DNA of 64,000 nt from an uncultured Flavobacteriales bacterium (GTDB taxonomy: Bacteria > Bacteroidota > Bacteroidia > Flavobacteriales > BACL11): assembly GCA_949372805.1 (NCBI GenBank), contig CASIBH010000007.1, positions 1 through 64,000 of the forward strand, written 5' to 3'. Positions within the stretch are counted from its first letter, which is position 1. Each line of letters starts with the position of its first letter. The translations under genes were made by a program, and so were the position numbers. Shown here in pieces: positions 20,859-30,467 of the stretch. The notes beneath the pieces are model-generated. The model did no database searches. It was not told the DNA's origin and worked only from the letters and a program-made list of their open reading frames with translations.

Positions 20859-20860
20859 AA

Positions 20861-23389
20861 TTATTGAGGTGTTACTCTGTCAACAAGAACCCAAAGGGTT
20901 AAAATAGCTGATATTTTAAGCATAGCATTTTCAATTTGCTTATTCCAATCAACTTTACTTTCTTTTATTTTCTTTTGTTTTACATTTTTACTTGCAACTC
21001 TTATAGTAGACCCCTTAGTAACTTTAGGTGAAATCTTAAATAAAATAAAATTACGCGACTTTTTTGCAATTCCATTTGGGTAAACAACAATAGTATTTGA
21101 TCTATCATTTTCTTTACTAAAACCACCTGCAAAATTCTTCACATAATAATTGGCTCTTTTTCTACTAAAAAAAGGAGCACTAATAGAATTACCCTCTAAA
21201 TTCATAAGTTCGCCAGAAATATGTACAACATCTAAAATTTGAGGTATTATAATACTATCTCCTTTGTTTAATACTAAATTAAATTTCGATTCATTATTTT
21301 TTAATGCTTTATCTAAATTAAGGTAAACAATATCTAAACTTTCTTTACTTATTTTAGTGCTATTTTCTTCAGCAAAAAAAGCTTCTGATTTAACTTGTAC
21401 TTCATTAGCATAAATCGCAGCAACATCTGGTGAATTTAAAATTGATTTCTTTAAATCATCCGAGATATTCATTTCTAAAGATTCTTTGCTAATACTTTCT
21501 TTAACTTTAAATTTTCTAAACATCTTCACTCCATCTACATAAGCATAATTTGTTAAGCCACCAGCTCTTTTAATTAATGAACTAACTTTTTCGTTTTTTC
21601 TTAGAATAGAATATGTTCCAGGATACTTAACTTCACCTAAAATAGTTATATTTTCAGCAGGCTCAAATTCCGGATTAGATCTAACAAAAACTTGATCAAA
21701 AGGTTGGAGTATAAAATCTTCTGCACTTTCACTAAGAACTAAATCATTACCAATTTCAATATTTTTTACTACTGTTCTTCTTGGCTTTAATTTATTTGTT
21801 GCAATATCATATTCCATTATTCTTGACACCTCCACCCTACTTCCTTGAGCTTGTTGGGTTACTCCTCCTGAAAGTATTAGTGCTGATTGTAAGTTCATTC
21901 CATTTCCAAAACTAAATGTGCCAGCACTTCTAACTGCTCCTTGAACCGAGATAAAGAATTCATCATCAAACTCATCAACAGATAAAACATGAATAATATC
22001 AAATTCATTTAAAAGAATATTATCATCATGCTCTGGATCGCTTATAATATTATTTAAGTTTATAGAAAGATGTTGCTTACTTCTATCCTCATTTAATCTT
22101 ATAATATAAACTTTTTCAAGAAAAGTTTTATTGGAAATACATTTTGCTCTATTAAGCAGATCAAGTACTTTTTCATTTTCTTTAAATTCATAATCTCCAG
22201 ACACTCCAACATCTCCTTTAACAGTTACAACATTGGATATCTTATTTGATATCTTATTTATAACAATTTGATCGCCATCTAAAACATTTTCAATATTTAT
22301 ATCAGCTTTATTTACGTCATATACTTTGAGATTATTATAATCAAGTCGTTTTAAAGTTAATATATCTCTGAACGCAGTGGTTGTAAACCCTCCAGAATAT
22401 TTTATCATATCACCAACACTTTCACCATCCTTAGCTTCATAAGTATAGGGACGGTTAACTTCACCAATTATTTCAACTATATTTTTAGCCGGAGGTATAA
22501 AAATATAATCACCATCTTGCATGTAAATATCATTTGATATTTGCGGATCAAATAAAAATTTATATACGTCTAAAGAATCAACAGTCTTGCCATCTCTTTT
22601 AATATAAACATTTCTAACAGAGCCAATTTGATTTGGACCTCCAGATGCAATTAAAGCATTAAAAGCTGTATTTATTGCCGGGATAGTAAAAGAACCTGGA
22701 TTATAAACTTCTCCAATTATATTTACAGTAATTACTCTTGAGTAAGAAAGTGAAACATCAATTTCTGAATTTTGCATATCAAAAAAAGTGCTAAATTTCT
22801 TTTTCAAAATAGATCGCATATTCTTAAATGTAATACCTTTTACATATATTCTACCATAAGAACTTGGTGAGATATACCCTCTTTCATCAACCTCTAAAGT
22901 TTCAGAAAACTCATTAAATCCCCAAATTGATATACTAATTTCATCACCAGGTCCAACTTTATAATTCTCTGGAGCTTTTGCATCTAGGGCTTTTTGAAAA
23001 AATGACAAATCTTGATTTCTAAAAATATCTTGACCAAATATCTTAGCTTTAGGAAATGAAGTAGAATCTACAATAAGAGTATCATCGAATGCAGAATATA
23101 ATTTCTGTAAGCTAGAAAATGAAGTATTTGTATCTTTCTTTATTTCACTATAGTTACCTCTGCTGTATTTAAAATCAAGCGCTTCTTGTATTTCACTATC
23201 AGATAAACCAATTTGCTTTAGCACTTGGCTACTTGGTATATCACTAGGCCTTAGATCACTCGCGCTTTTATTAGAGGGTAAAAACTTTAAAAAAGAAGTA
23301 TTAATTTTAGATATATCAAGTTTATCCTGTGCTTGTATATTAAATGTTAAAAAATTTAAAACCAATAATAAAAGAAAGTATTTTTTCAT
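20861..23389 (-). CDS. SLBB-domain polysaccharide export protein (Wza-like)
   Basis: Large (842-residue) polysaccharide biosynthesis/export protein of the outer membrane. A signal peptide (YFLLLLVLNFLTFNIQAQ) is followed by an N-terminal Bacteroidota-specific region (LRPSDIPSSQVLKQIGLSDSEIQEAL). The Poly_export domain comes next (YKVGPGDEISISIWG, about residue 142), and then a series of SLBB repeats recognisable by VNIIGEVYNPGSF, VEIIGEVNRPYTYEA, VTVKGDVGVSGDYE, ISVQGAVRSAGTF and ITILGEVKYPGTY. A hydrophobic C-terminal segment may be an anchor. It is paired with the Wzz-like gene. Confidence 0.9.
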   Translation of the reverse strand: MKKYFLLLLVLNFLTFNIQAQDKLDISKINTSFLKFLPSNKSASDLRPSDIPSSQVLKQIGLSDSEIQEALDFKYSRGNYSEIKKDTNTSFSSLQKLYSAFDDTLIVDSTSFPKAKIFGQDIFRNQDLSFFQKALDAKAPENYKVGPGDEISISIWGFNEFSETLEVDERGYISPSSYGRIYVKGITFKNMRSILKKKFSTFFDMQNSEIDVSLSYSRVITVNIIGEVYNPGSFTIPAINTAFNALIASGGPNQIGSVRNVYIKRDGKTVDSLDVYKFLFDPQISNDIYMQDGDYIFIPPAKNIVEIIGEVNRPYTYEAKDGESVGDMIKYSGGFTTTAFRDILTLKRLDYNNLKVYDVNKADINIENVLDGDQIVINKISNKISNVVTVKGDVGVSGDYEFKENEKVLDLLNRAKCISNKTFLEKVYIIRLNEDRSKQHLSINLNNIISDPEHDDNILLNEFDIIHVLSVDEFDDEFFISVQGAVRSAGTFSFGNGMNLQSALILSGGVTQQAQGSRVEVSRIMEYDIATNKLKPRRTVVKNIEIGNDLVLSESAEDFILQPFDQVFVRSNPEFEPAENITILGEVKYPGTYSILRKNEKVSSLIKRAGGLTNYAYVDGVKMFRKFKVKESISKESLEMNISDDLKKSILNSPDVAAIYANEVQVKSEAFFAEENSTKISKESLDIVYLNLDKALKNNESKFNLVLNKGDSIIIPQILDVVHISGELMNLEGNSISAPFFSRKRANYYVKNFAGGFSKENDRSNTIVVYPNGIAKKSRNFILFKISPKVTKGSTIRVASKNVKQKKIKESKVDWNKQIENAMLKISAILTLWVLVDRVTPQ

Positions 23390-23394
23390 AAAAT

Positions 23395-24534
23395 TTATTT
23401 TAATATGAATCTAGATATAACAATACGCTGAATTTCTGACGTTCCTTCATATATCTGTGTGATTTTTGCATCTCTCATTAATCGTTCAACATGATACTCT
23501 TTTACAAACCCATATCCACCATGTACTTGAACAGCTTCAGTAGTTGTTTTCATTGCAGTTTCAGAAGCAAACACCTTAGCCATCGCTCCCTCTTTATCGT
23601 AATTCTCATTATTATCTTTTAACCAAGCTGCTCGTAAACATAATAATCTTGCAGCATCTATTTCAGTAGCCATATCTGCTAATTTAAAAGCTATTGCTTG
23701 ATGCTTAGAAATTTCTTTACCAAATGCTTTTCTCTCTTTGGAGTATGCTAACGATAGTTCATATGCACCAGATGCAATGCCTAAAGCTTGAGCTGCAATA
23801 CCAATTCTTCCACCAGAAAGAGTTTTCATAGCAAAAGTAAAACCAAAACCATCTTCACCAATTCTATTTTCTTTAGGAACCTTAACATCATTAAACATTA
23901 TTGAATGCGTATCAGACCCTCTTATTCCTAACTTATTCTCTTTTTGACCAACAATAAATCCTTCAGTATCTTTTTCAACAATAAATGCATTTATCCCCTT
24001 ATGACCCTTTTCTACATCAGTTTGAGCAATGACTAAATGAACAGAGGCAGAATTACCATTAGTAATCCAATTCTTTGTTCCATTTAGTAAATAGTAATCA
24101 CCTTTATCAATTGCTGTAGTTCTTTGCGAGGTAGCGTCACTACCGGCTTCTGGCTCTGACAAACAGAATGCTCCAAGCATCTCTCCAGATGTTAATTTAG
24201 TCAGATATTTTTCCTTTTGAGCCTCAGTACCATACGTTTCTAAACCCCAACATACTAATGAATTATTAACAGACATTATGACAGCTGCAGAAGCATCAAC
24301 TTTAGAAATCTCTTCCATTGCTAAAACATAAGAGACTGTATCCATTCCACCTCCACCATACTTTGGACTAACCATCATACCCAAGAACCCTAAAGCACCC
24401 ATCTTCTTTACTTGCTCTGCAGGAAAAATCTGACCTTCATCCCTATCTATAACTCCAGAGAGTAATTCGTTATTAGCAAAATCTCTTGCCGCGTCTCTTA
24501 TCATCTTGTGTTCTTCCGTCAAATTAAAATCCAT
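23395..24534 (-). CDS. Acyl-CoA dehydrogenase
   Basis: FAD enzyme that oxidises acyl-CoA to enoyl-CoA in fatty- or branched-acid breakdown. Both PROSITE-type signatures are visible: GAFCLSEPEAGSDATS in the beta domain and QVHGGYGFVKEYHVERLMRDAKI near the C-terminus. The catalytic Glu lies in IYEGTSEIQRIVISR. The 379 residues match short-chain enzymes (butyryl-CoA type), although chain length cannot be assigned with certainty. It stands alone, divergent from anmK, with its own -7 element. Confidence 0.95.
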   Translation of the reverse strand: MDFNLTEEHKMIRDAARDFANNELLSGVIDRDEGQIFPAEQVKKMGALGFLGMMVSPKYGGGGMDTVSYVLAMEEISKVDASAAVIMSVNNSLVCWGLETYGTEAQKEKYLTKLTSGEMLGAFCLSEPEAGSDATSQRTTAIDKGDYYLLNGTKNWITNGNSASVHLVIAQTDVEKGHKGINAFIVEKDTEGFIVGQKENKLGIRGSDTHSIMFNDVKVPKENRIGEDGFGFTFAMKTLSGGRIGIAAQALGIASGAYELSLAYSKERKAFGKEISKHQAIAFKLADMATEIDAARLLCLRAAWLKDNNENYDKEGAMAKVFASETAMKTTTEAVQVHGGYGFVKEYHVERLMRDAKITQIYEGTSEIQRIVISRFILK

Positions 24535-24564
24535 TTCTCTTCTTATATTTAATAATTATAATAA

Positions 24565-24572
24565 CAAAAATA
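24565..24572 (-). promoter_or_regulatory. Candidate -7 element of the acyl-CoA dehydrogenase promoter
   Basis: Minus-strand TATTTTTG fits TAnnTTTG and lies 30 bases before the acyl-CoA dehydrogenase ATG, in the 64-base divergent region shared with anmK. Confidence 0.4.
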
Positions 24573-24584
24573 CACATTTTCAAC

Positions 24585-24592
24585 TATCTTTG
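24585..24592 (+). promoter_or_regulatory. Candidate -7 element of the anmK promoter, close to the start codon
   Basis: TATCTTTG is a close match to the Bacteroidota -7 consensus and ends 6 bases before the anmK ATG at 24599. The transcript would start at or next to the start codon. Confidence 0.45.
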
Positions 24593-24598
24593 AATTAA

Positions 24599-25666
24599 AT
24601 GAATAATGGTAAAAAATATTCTGTAATTGGGGTAATGTCTGGCACATCATTAGATGGTCTTGATATTATAAAATGTTCCTTTATATTTAAAAAAGATTGG
24701 GAATATAGAATTCACAAATGTAAAACCGTAAAATATTCAAAAAAATGGTTTCAAACACTTAGTACACTTCATCAAAAAAATCAAAAAAAAATTGATCAAA
24801 TTAGTATTGCTTATGGAAATTTTATAGCAAAAGAAATAAATGAATTTATCTCAAAAGACGAATTAGTTGATATAATTTGCTCACATGGCCATACTATTTT
24901 TCATCAACCAGAAAAAAACATCACCCTTCAAATAGGAGATGGCAAAACAATCGCAGATAAAACAGGCATATCAACAATCAACAACTTTAGAAATTTAGAT
25001 ATTAAACTTAAAGGCCAAGGAGCTCCACTTGTTCCAATTGGAGATATGAAATTATTTAAAGAACACAAATATTGTTTAAACCTTGGAGGTTTTGCAAATT
25101 TATCTATTAAAAATAAAACTAAAATTAAAGCATTTGATATTTGCCCAGCTAATATTATACTTAATTTTTTAGCTAATAAATGTGGCGTTGAATTTGATAT
25201 AAATGGAGATATTGGTAGACATGGTAAAGTCAATAATTATTTACTTGATTGCTTAAATAAAATCAAATATTATCAGATTAATGGGCCAAAATCATTATCT
25301 AGAGAATGGCTAGAGAAAAATATACTTAACATAGATATTTTAACAGAAATAAAGCCAGAAGATTCTCTAGCAACTTTTTATGAGCATATTGGATTTCAGA
25401 TAGGATCTAAATTAAAAAACAAAAGTGTTTTTATTACTGGAGGTGGTGCATTTAATAGTTTTCTAATTGAGAAGATTAGCAAACACTCATTAGCTAATAT
25501 CGTTCTTGGTTCTGATGATGAAATTAATTTTAAAGAAGCTTTAATTTTTGGGTTTTTAGGCGTTCTTAAATTAAGATCAGAAATTAATTGTCTAAGTGAG
25601 GTTACAGGAGCTATAAATGATAGTTGTTGCGGAGAAATACACAAATACTTAAAAGACATGAATTAA
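24599..25666 (+). CDS. anmK: Anhydro-N-acetylmuramic acid kinase AnmK
   Basis: Peptidoglycan-recycling enzyme. It phosphorylates and hydrolyses 1,6-anhydro-MurNAc to MurNAc-6-phosphate in the cytoplasm. ASKHA-fold motifs are clear: VIGVMSGTSLDGLDI at the N-terminus, CSHGHTIFHQP, LQIGDGKTIADKTG with the catalytic Asp region, GQGAPLVPIGD, LNLGGFANLS, and FITGGGAFNSFL. The length of 355 residues is typical. The gene after it begins 32 bases downstream on the same strand. Confidence 0.94.
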   Translation: MNNGKKYSVIGVMSGTSLDGLDIIKCSFIFKKDWEYRIHKCKTVKYSKKWFQTLSTLHQKNQKKIDQISIAYGNFIAKEINEFISKDELVDIICSHGHTIFHQPEKNITLQIGDGKTIADKTGISTINNFRNLDIKLKGQGAPLVPIGDMKLFKEHKYCLNLGGFANLSIKNKTKIKAFDICPANIILNFLANKCGVEFDINGDIGRHGKVNNYLLDCLNKIKYYQINGPKSLSREWLEKNILNIDILTEIKPEDSLATFYEHIGFQIGSKLKNKSVFITGGGAFNSFLIEKISKHSLANIVLGSDDEINFKEALIFGFLGVLKLRSEINCLSEVTGAINDSCCGEIHKYLKDMN

Positions 25667-25698
25667 CATTATATTTGTACTCCACAAAACAACAACAA

Positions 25699-26925
25699 AT
25701 GGAAAAATTGATGAGAGAATTCGAAAATAAAAAAGCAGAAATTGTTTTTGAATGGAATGATACTGAAACAGATGCAAAAGGATGGATAGTTATTAATTCG
25801 TTAAGAGGTGGTGCTGCAGCTGGGGGTACTAGAATGAGAGTTGGAGTGACAGAAAATGAAGTCTTATCGTTGGCTAAAACAATGGAAGTTAAATTTACTG
25901 TAGCTGGACCTCCAATAGGGGGAGGTAAATCTGGAATTAACTTTGACCCAAGAGATCCAAGAAAAAAAGATGTTTTAAAAAGATGGTATAAAGCTGTAGC
26001 TCCATTACTAAAGAATTATTATGGAACAGGCGGAGATATGAATGTTGATGAAGTGCATGAAGTAATACCATTTTGTAAAGAAGCGGATATAGATTTCCCT
26101 TTAGAAGGAATCATCAATGGTCACCTAAAGCTTCAAGGGAAAGAAAAAGATAAAATTATTAATCAATTGACCTTAGGGGTTCCACTTTTAGTAACAGATT
26201 TAAATCTTGCCCCAAAGTTAAAATTAAAATATTCAGTTGGTGATTTAATCACAGGATATGGAGTCAGTGAATCCGTAATCCATTATTTCCGTATTTATGG
26301 TGGAAATCTAAAAAACAAAAGAGTTATAATACAAGGCTGGGGAAATGTAGCTGCAACAGCTGCATATTATTTATCAAAAGCTGGAGCATTAGTTGTTGGA
26401 ATAATTGATAAAAATGGTGGACTTTTAAGCCAAAATGGTTTTAATTATAAAGAAATTTCTAAACTTTTAGAACAAAGAACATCAAACTTTTTAGAAGATA
26501 AAAAAATACTTTCATTTGGAGAGGTTAATGATAAAATTTGGGATATTGGAGCTGAAATATTTATACCAGCTGCGGCATCAAGACTTTTAACTGAAAACCA
26601 ATTGGAACGAATGGTTAAGAATAATTTACAGATTATCTCATCAGGAGCAAATGTTCCATTTGCTGACAAAGAAATATTTTTTGGACCAATTGCAAAAAAA
26701 GCTGATAATTTAGTAAGTGTTATTCCAGATTTTATTTCAAACTGTGGAATGGCTAGAGTTTTCTCATATTTGATGCAAAATGACGCTCAACTAAATGATA
26801 AGGCCATTTTTGAAGCAGTATCAACAACAATTTATGAAGCTTTAAAGGAAGTTAAATTAAAAAACACTGATAATAAAAATATTGCAAAAACTGCTTTTGA
26901 AATTGCACTAACTAAACTAATATAA
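25699..26925 (+). CDS. Glu/Leu/Phe/Val dehydrogenase family protein
   Basis: NAD(P)-dependent oxidative deaminase of amino acids; the substrate among Glu, Leu, Phe and Val is not decided. The ATG at 25699 is chosen because an earlier in-frame start at 25624 would lie inside anmK. Motifs: WIVINSLRGGAAAGGTRM, the catalytic Lys in PPIGGGKSGINFDPRDP, GTGGDMNVDE, and the Rossmann domain from YGVSESV and VIIQGWGNVAATAAYYL. Late motifs are FIPAAASRLL and ISSGANVPF. At about 408 residues it is longer than leucine dehydrogenases of Gram-positives, and it has the divergent form common in Bacteroidota. Confidence 0.88.
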   Translation: MEKLMREFENKKAEIVFEWNDTETDAKGWIVINSLRGGAAAGGTRMRVGVTENEVLSLAKTMEVKFTVAGPPIGGGKSGINFDPRDPRKKDVLKRWYKAVAPLLKNYYGTGGDMNVDEVHEVIPFCKEADIDFPLEGIINGHLKLQGKEKDKIINQLTLGVPLLVTDLNLAPKLKLKYSVGDLITGYGVSESVIHYFRIYGGNLKNKRVIIQGWGNVAATAAYYLSKAGALVVGIIDKNGGLLSQNGFNYKEISKLLEQRTSNFLEDKKILSFGEVNDKIWDIGAEIFIPAAASRLLTENQLERMVKNNLQIISSGANVPFADKEIFFGPIAKKADNLVSVIPDFISNCGMARVFSYLMQNDAQLNDKAIFEAVSTTIYEALKEVKLKNTDNKNIAKTAFEIALTKLI

Positions 26926-26926
26926 A

Positions 26927-28027
26927 ATGACAGATCTTATTCTTGACACTATATTTTTTGACAATACACTAAAGGAATATCTTTTCTTTGTACTAACTTT
27001 AATTGTAGGTTTAGTTTTTAAGAAATTATTATCAAAATACTTTAGCCATTTACTCTACAGATTAATTGGGAAAAAAGAAAATAGCGTAGGAATTGATAAG
27101 TTTGATGAGCTTTTAACAAAACCAATTAGTTTTTTTGTAATGTTAAGTGTAATTTATTTAGGAGCAAGTCAACTACAACTTCCTTCATTTCTTGATTTTA
27201 AAGCAGATAGTAACTTTGGAGGTCAAAGTATTATCACCAAAATCTTTTCATTAATATATATTTATGCAGTATTCACAATATTTTTAAGAGTTATAGATTA
27301 CATAGGATTAATTTTAAAGAAAAAAGCCGCGTTAACTGAGAATAAGATGGATGACCAACTAATCCCTTTTGCTACTGAAATGGCTAAAATTATTATAGTA
27401 ATTTTTGCTCTATTCATTGTTTTAGGCAATGTTTTTGGAATTAACATTACAGCACTTGCTACTGGATTAGGGATCGGTGGAATAGCAATAGCAATGGCAT
27501 CAAAAGAAAGTCTTGAAAACCTTCTTGGTTCATTCACAATTTTCTTTGATAGACCATTTACTGTAGGAGATATTGTTCAAGTTGGTTCTGTTACTGGTAA
27601 AGTTGAAAAAGTTGGTTTTAGAAGTACAAGAATTACAACTTTTGATAGAAGTATAGTTACAGTCCCAAACAAAAAAATGGTTGATGCGGAACTTGATAAT
27701 TTAGGACTGAGACCTGTAAGAAGAGTAAAATTTCACATTGGTGTTACATATGAAACTTCTACTGAGCAAATAAAAAATATTGTAGATGACATCCAAGAGA
27801 TGGTTAATGTTCATCCAAAAACGAATTCTGATGGTAGAGTTAGATTTCAAGAATTTGGAGCTAGTTCATTAGACATTTTAGTTATATACTATGTTGATAG
27901 CCCAAGATGGGAGGATTTAATCAATGCTAAGCAAGATATTAATTTTAAGATAATGGATATAGTAAAAAAACATAAAAGTGATTTTGCCTTCCCATCTACA
28001 AGCGTATATTTGCACCAAAATAAATAA
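26927..28027 (+). CDS. MscS-family mechanosensitive ion channel
   Basis: Inner-membrane channel that opens on membrane tension, protecting against osmotic downshift. There are about four hydrophobic segments before a pore helix with Gly/Ala packing (NITALATGLGIGGIAIAMASKE). The cytoplasmic beta domain follows (FTVGDIVQVGSVTGKVEKVGFRST in part, then IVTVPNKKMV). The 366 residues fit small MscS-like channels. The start follows the dehydrogenase stop by 1 base, and nhaD follows 10 bases later, so an operon with an ion-homeostasis theme is likely for this gene and nhaD. Confidence 0.93.
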   Translation: MTDLILDTIFFDNTLKEYLFFVLTLIVGLVFKKLLSKYFSHLLYRLIGKKENSVGIDKFDELLTKPISFFVMLSVIYLGASQLQLPSFLDFKADSNFGGQSIITKIFSLIYIYAVFTIFLRVIDYIGLILKKKAALTENKMDDQLIPFATEMAKIIIVIFALFIVLGNVFGINITALATGLGIGGIAIAMASKESLENLLGSFTIFFDRPFTVGDIVQVGSVTGKVEKVGFRSTRITTFDRSIVTVPNKKMVDAELDNLGLRPVRRVKFHIGVTYETSTEQIKNIVDDIQEMVNVHPKTNSDGRVRFQEFGASSLDILVIYYVDSPRWEDLINAKQDINFKIMDIVKKHKSDFAFPSTSVYLHQNK

Positions 28028-28037
28028 AATTTAAAAT

Positions 28038-29339
28038 ATGATTTTCACACTAATGATTGTTGTTTTTATTATTGGATATGCTGCTATAGCTTTGGAACAT
28101 CCCATAAAAGTTGATAAAGCAGCTTCGGCCTTAATTATTGGAGGGTTAGGATGGGCTTTGTTTGCTTTTTCTGGAGTAGACCACCACACTTTAACGCATG
28201 AAATCCAGCATCATATTGTTGATATTGCAGAAATATTATTTTTTCTTTTAGGAGCAATGACAATTGTTGAACTTGTAGATGCTCATGAAGGTTTTTCAAT
28301 TATTACTAATAAAATAACAACAAATAAAAAGGTTTATCTAATTTGGATTTTAAGTATTATAACATTCTTTTTCTCAGCAGTATTAGATAATCTAACTACT
28401 TCCATTGTTATGGCTGCTCTACTTTCAAAATTAATTAAAGATAAGGAAACACTATGGCTTTTTGCTGGAGTTATTATTCTAGCAGCTAATGCTGGTGGAG
28501 CATGGTCTCCAATTGGAGACGTAACTACAATTATGCTTTGGATAGGCGGTCAAGTAAGCGCAACTAATATTATTACTGCAGTTATTATTCCATCTATTGT
28601 ATGTGCCGTTGTACCATTAATTTATTTAACATTTAAACTTAAAGGTGAAATAGAAAGACCTAAGCTAGAAAAGTTTGAAGAGCATAAAAAAAATCCTACT
28701 ACACCATTTGAAAGAAACTTAATTTTTTATTTAGGTGTTTTAGGCCTACTTTTTGTGCCTGCTTTTAAAATGATAACACACCTACCTCCTTATATTGGTA
28801 TGATGTTTTCTTTAGGGGTTCTTTGGCTAGTTACTGAAATTATACACAGAAGTAAAAATCATGAACAAAAATCACAACTCTCTGTAATAGGAGTTTTAAA
28901 AAAAGTTGATACACCAACAATTTTTTTCTTCCTTGGAATATTACTAGCTGTTGCAGCATTGCAATCTGCTGGTCATTTGGATATAGTAGCAACATATTTA
29001 GATACAACTTTTAATGGTCAAACAACTGAAGGGATATATATAATAAATATAATTATTGGTCTATTATCATCAATAGTTGACAATGTGCCTTTAGTAGCAG
29101 GAGCTATGGGCATGTACCCTATAGCTGAAACAGGACTATATGCAATAGATGGAAAATTTTGGGAATTCTTAGCCTACTGTGCTGGAACTGGAGGTTCTGT
29201 CTTAATAATAGGTTCTGCTGCAGGAGTTGCTGTTATGGGAATACTGAAAATTGATTTTATATGGTACGTTAAAAACATATCTTTTTTAGCACTTATTGGC
29301 TATGCGTCGGGAGCTATAACCTATATTTTATTACAATAA
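28038..29339 (+). CDS. nhaD: Sodium:proton antiporter NhaD family
   Basis: Inner-membrane Na+/H+ antiporter of the ion transporter superfamily, which exports Na+ in salty or alkaline conditions. The 433 residues carry about 12 hydrophobic segments. Family stretches include the N-terminal IGYAAIALEHPIKVDKAASAL, the conserved VLDNLTTSIVMAALLSKL, NAGGAWSPIGDVTTIMLWI, and SSIVDNVPLVAGAMGMYP. It follows the MscS gene closely. This fits a marine lifestyle. Confidence 0.93.
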   Translation: MIFTLMIVVFIIGYAAIALEHPIKVDKAASALIIGGLGWALFAFSGVDHHTLTHEIQHHIVDIAEILFFLLGAMTIVELVDAHEGFSIITNKITTNKKVYLIWILSIITFFFSAVLDNLTTSIVMAALLSKLIKDKETLWLFAGVIILAANAGGAWSPIGDVTTIMLWIGGQVSATNIITAVIIPSIVCAVVPLIYLTFKLKGEIERPKLEKFEEHKKNPTTPFERNLIFYLGVLGLLFVPAFKMITHLPPYIGMMFSLGVLWLVTEIIHRSKNHEQKSQLSVIGVLKKVDTPTIFFFLGILLAVAALQSAGHLDIVATYLDTTFNGQTTEGIYIINIIIGLLSSIVDNVPLVAGAMGMYPIAETGLYAIDGKFWEFLAYCAGTGGSVLIIGSAAGVAVMGILKIDFIWYVKNISFLALIGYASGAITYILLQ

Positions 29340-29375
29340 TTTCATTAAATTACGTTTTATTAAAAAATATAATAC

Positions 29376-30074
29376 ATGAATCTCATTTTTATCCAAAATC
29401 CAATAGTTAGCGATTCCTTATCAATGCCTATTGATAATGAGAAAACATTGTCTATTGTAGAATTAATTAGCTCTGGAGGATTAGGAGGAAATATAATTAT
29501 GAGTACTCTTGGAGTTCTATCAATTTTTGCAATTTATATATTAATCGAAAGATATTCTACTATTAAAAAAGCAAGTAAAGATGATGATAGTTTTCTAAAA
29601 AGTATAAAAAACTTTGTCGAGCAAAAGGACATGCAGGCAGCAAAAACTTTATGTCAAAACACAGATAATCCTGTTTCTAGGATGATTGAAAAAGGTATTG
29701 ACAGAATAGATAAGCCGATGACTGACATATCTGCAGCAATTGAGAATCAAGGAAAGTTAGAAGTTTATAAAATGGAAAATAATCTTGCCAATTTAGCAAC
29801 GATTGCTGGAGCAGCACCAATGATTGGTTTTTTAGGAACTGTTATAGGAATGATCGTTGCATTTCATGAAATGGCAAGTGCTGGAGGAAATATTGATGTA
29901 GAAATGCTTTCTAAAGGAATTTATACAGCCATGGTAACAACAGTTGGAGGTTTAGTAGTTGGAATTATCGCATATATTTCATACAACTTTCTTGTTAGTA
30001 AAGTTGATAAAGTTATTTTTCTACTTGAAGCAAGAACAACAGAGTTTTTAGACCTATTACATCATAATGAATAA
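29376..30074 (+). CDS. exbB: MotA/TolQ/ExbB proton channel family protein
   Basis: Inner-membrane subunit of the proton-driven motor that energises TonB-dependent transport. The 232 residues have a first membrane segment (about 45-63) and two later ones around AAPMIGFLGTVIGMIVAF and VTTVGGLVVGIIAYISYNF, with the conserved GLLGTV-type Gly/Thr pattern. Its stop codon overlaps the exbD ATG. The order exbB-exbD-tonB-folC is recurrent in Flavobacteriia. TolQ or AglQ homologues are similar, but the TonB neighbour favours ExbB. Confidence 0.92.
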   Translation: MNLIFIQNPIVSDSLSMPIDNEKTLSIVELISSGGLGGNIIMSTLGVLSIFAIYILIERYSTIKKASKDDDSFLKSIKNFVEQKDMQAAKTLCQNTDNPVSRMIEKGIDRIDKPMTDISAAIENQGKLEVYKMENNLANLATIAGAAPMIGFLGTVIGMIVAFHEMASAGGNIDVEMLSKGIYTAMVTTVGGLVVGIIAYISYNFLVSKVDKVIFLLEARTTEFLDLLHHNE

Positions 30075-30466
30075 TGGCATTAAAAAGTAGAAATAAAGTT
30101 AGTCCAAACTTTAACATGTCTTCAATGACAGATATTGTTTTTCTATTGCTAATATTCTTTATGCTAACATCAACACTTGTAAGTCCAAATGCTTTAAAAT
30201 TACTTCTTCCAAATAGTAAAGCTAAGACTTTAGAAAAACAAACGATATCAATTTCAATAAACAAAGAATTAGATTTCTATATAAATGAAAATCAAATTTT
30301 AGAAAGTAATATTGAGAATGAATTAAAAAAATTATTAGCTGGACAGCTTGAACCTGCAATAATTCTGCATGCAGACAAAACTGTTGATATTGAGTATGTA
30401 GTAAAAGTAATGGATATTGCCTACAGAAATAAATATAAAATAGTCTTAGCTACAACTCCGAACTAA
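30074..30466 (+). CDS. exbD: ExbD/TolR family protein
   Basis: Partner of ExbB with one membrane helix and a periplasmic domain. The segment SSMTDIVFLLLIFFMLTST contains the essential membrane Asp of the ExbD family. The periplasmic part shows the usual LDFYINENQI and IILHADKTVDIEYVVKVMDIAY stretches. The 130 residues are typical. It overlaps exbB by one base, and tonB begins 1 base after its stop. Confidence 0.93.
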   Translation: MALKSRNKVSPNFNMSSMTDIVFLLLIFFMLTSTLVSPNALKLLLPNSKAKTLEKQTISISINKELDFYINENQILESNIENELKKLLAGQLEPAIILHADKTVDIEYVVKVMDIAYRNKYKIVLATTPN

Positions 30467-30467
30467 A

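Noticed and set aside
24928-25233. Open frame on the minus strand inside anmK
   Set aside because: It shows no family motif, while the plus-strand anmK frame carries all expected motifs.
25624-25698. Upstream start of the amino-acid dehydrogenase within anmK
   Set aside because: The added residues are a shadow of the anmK frame; the ATG at 25699 lies in free DNA and fits the family start.
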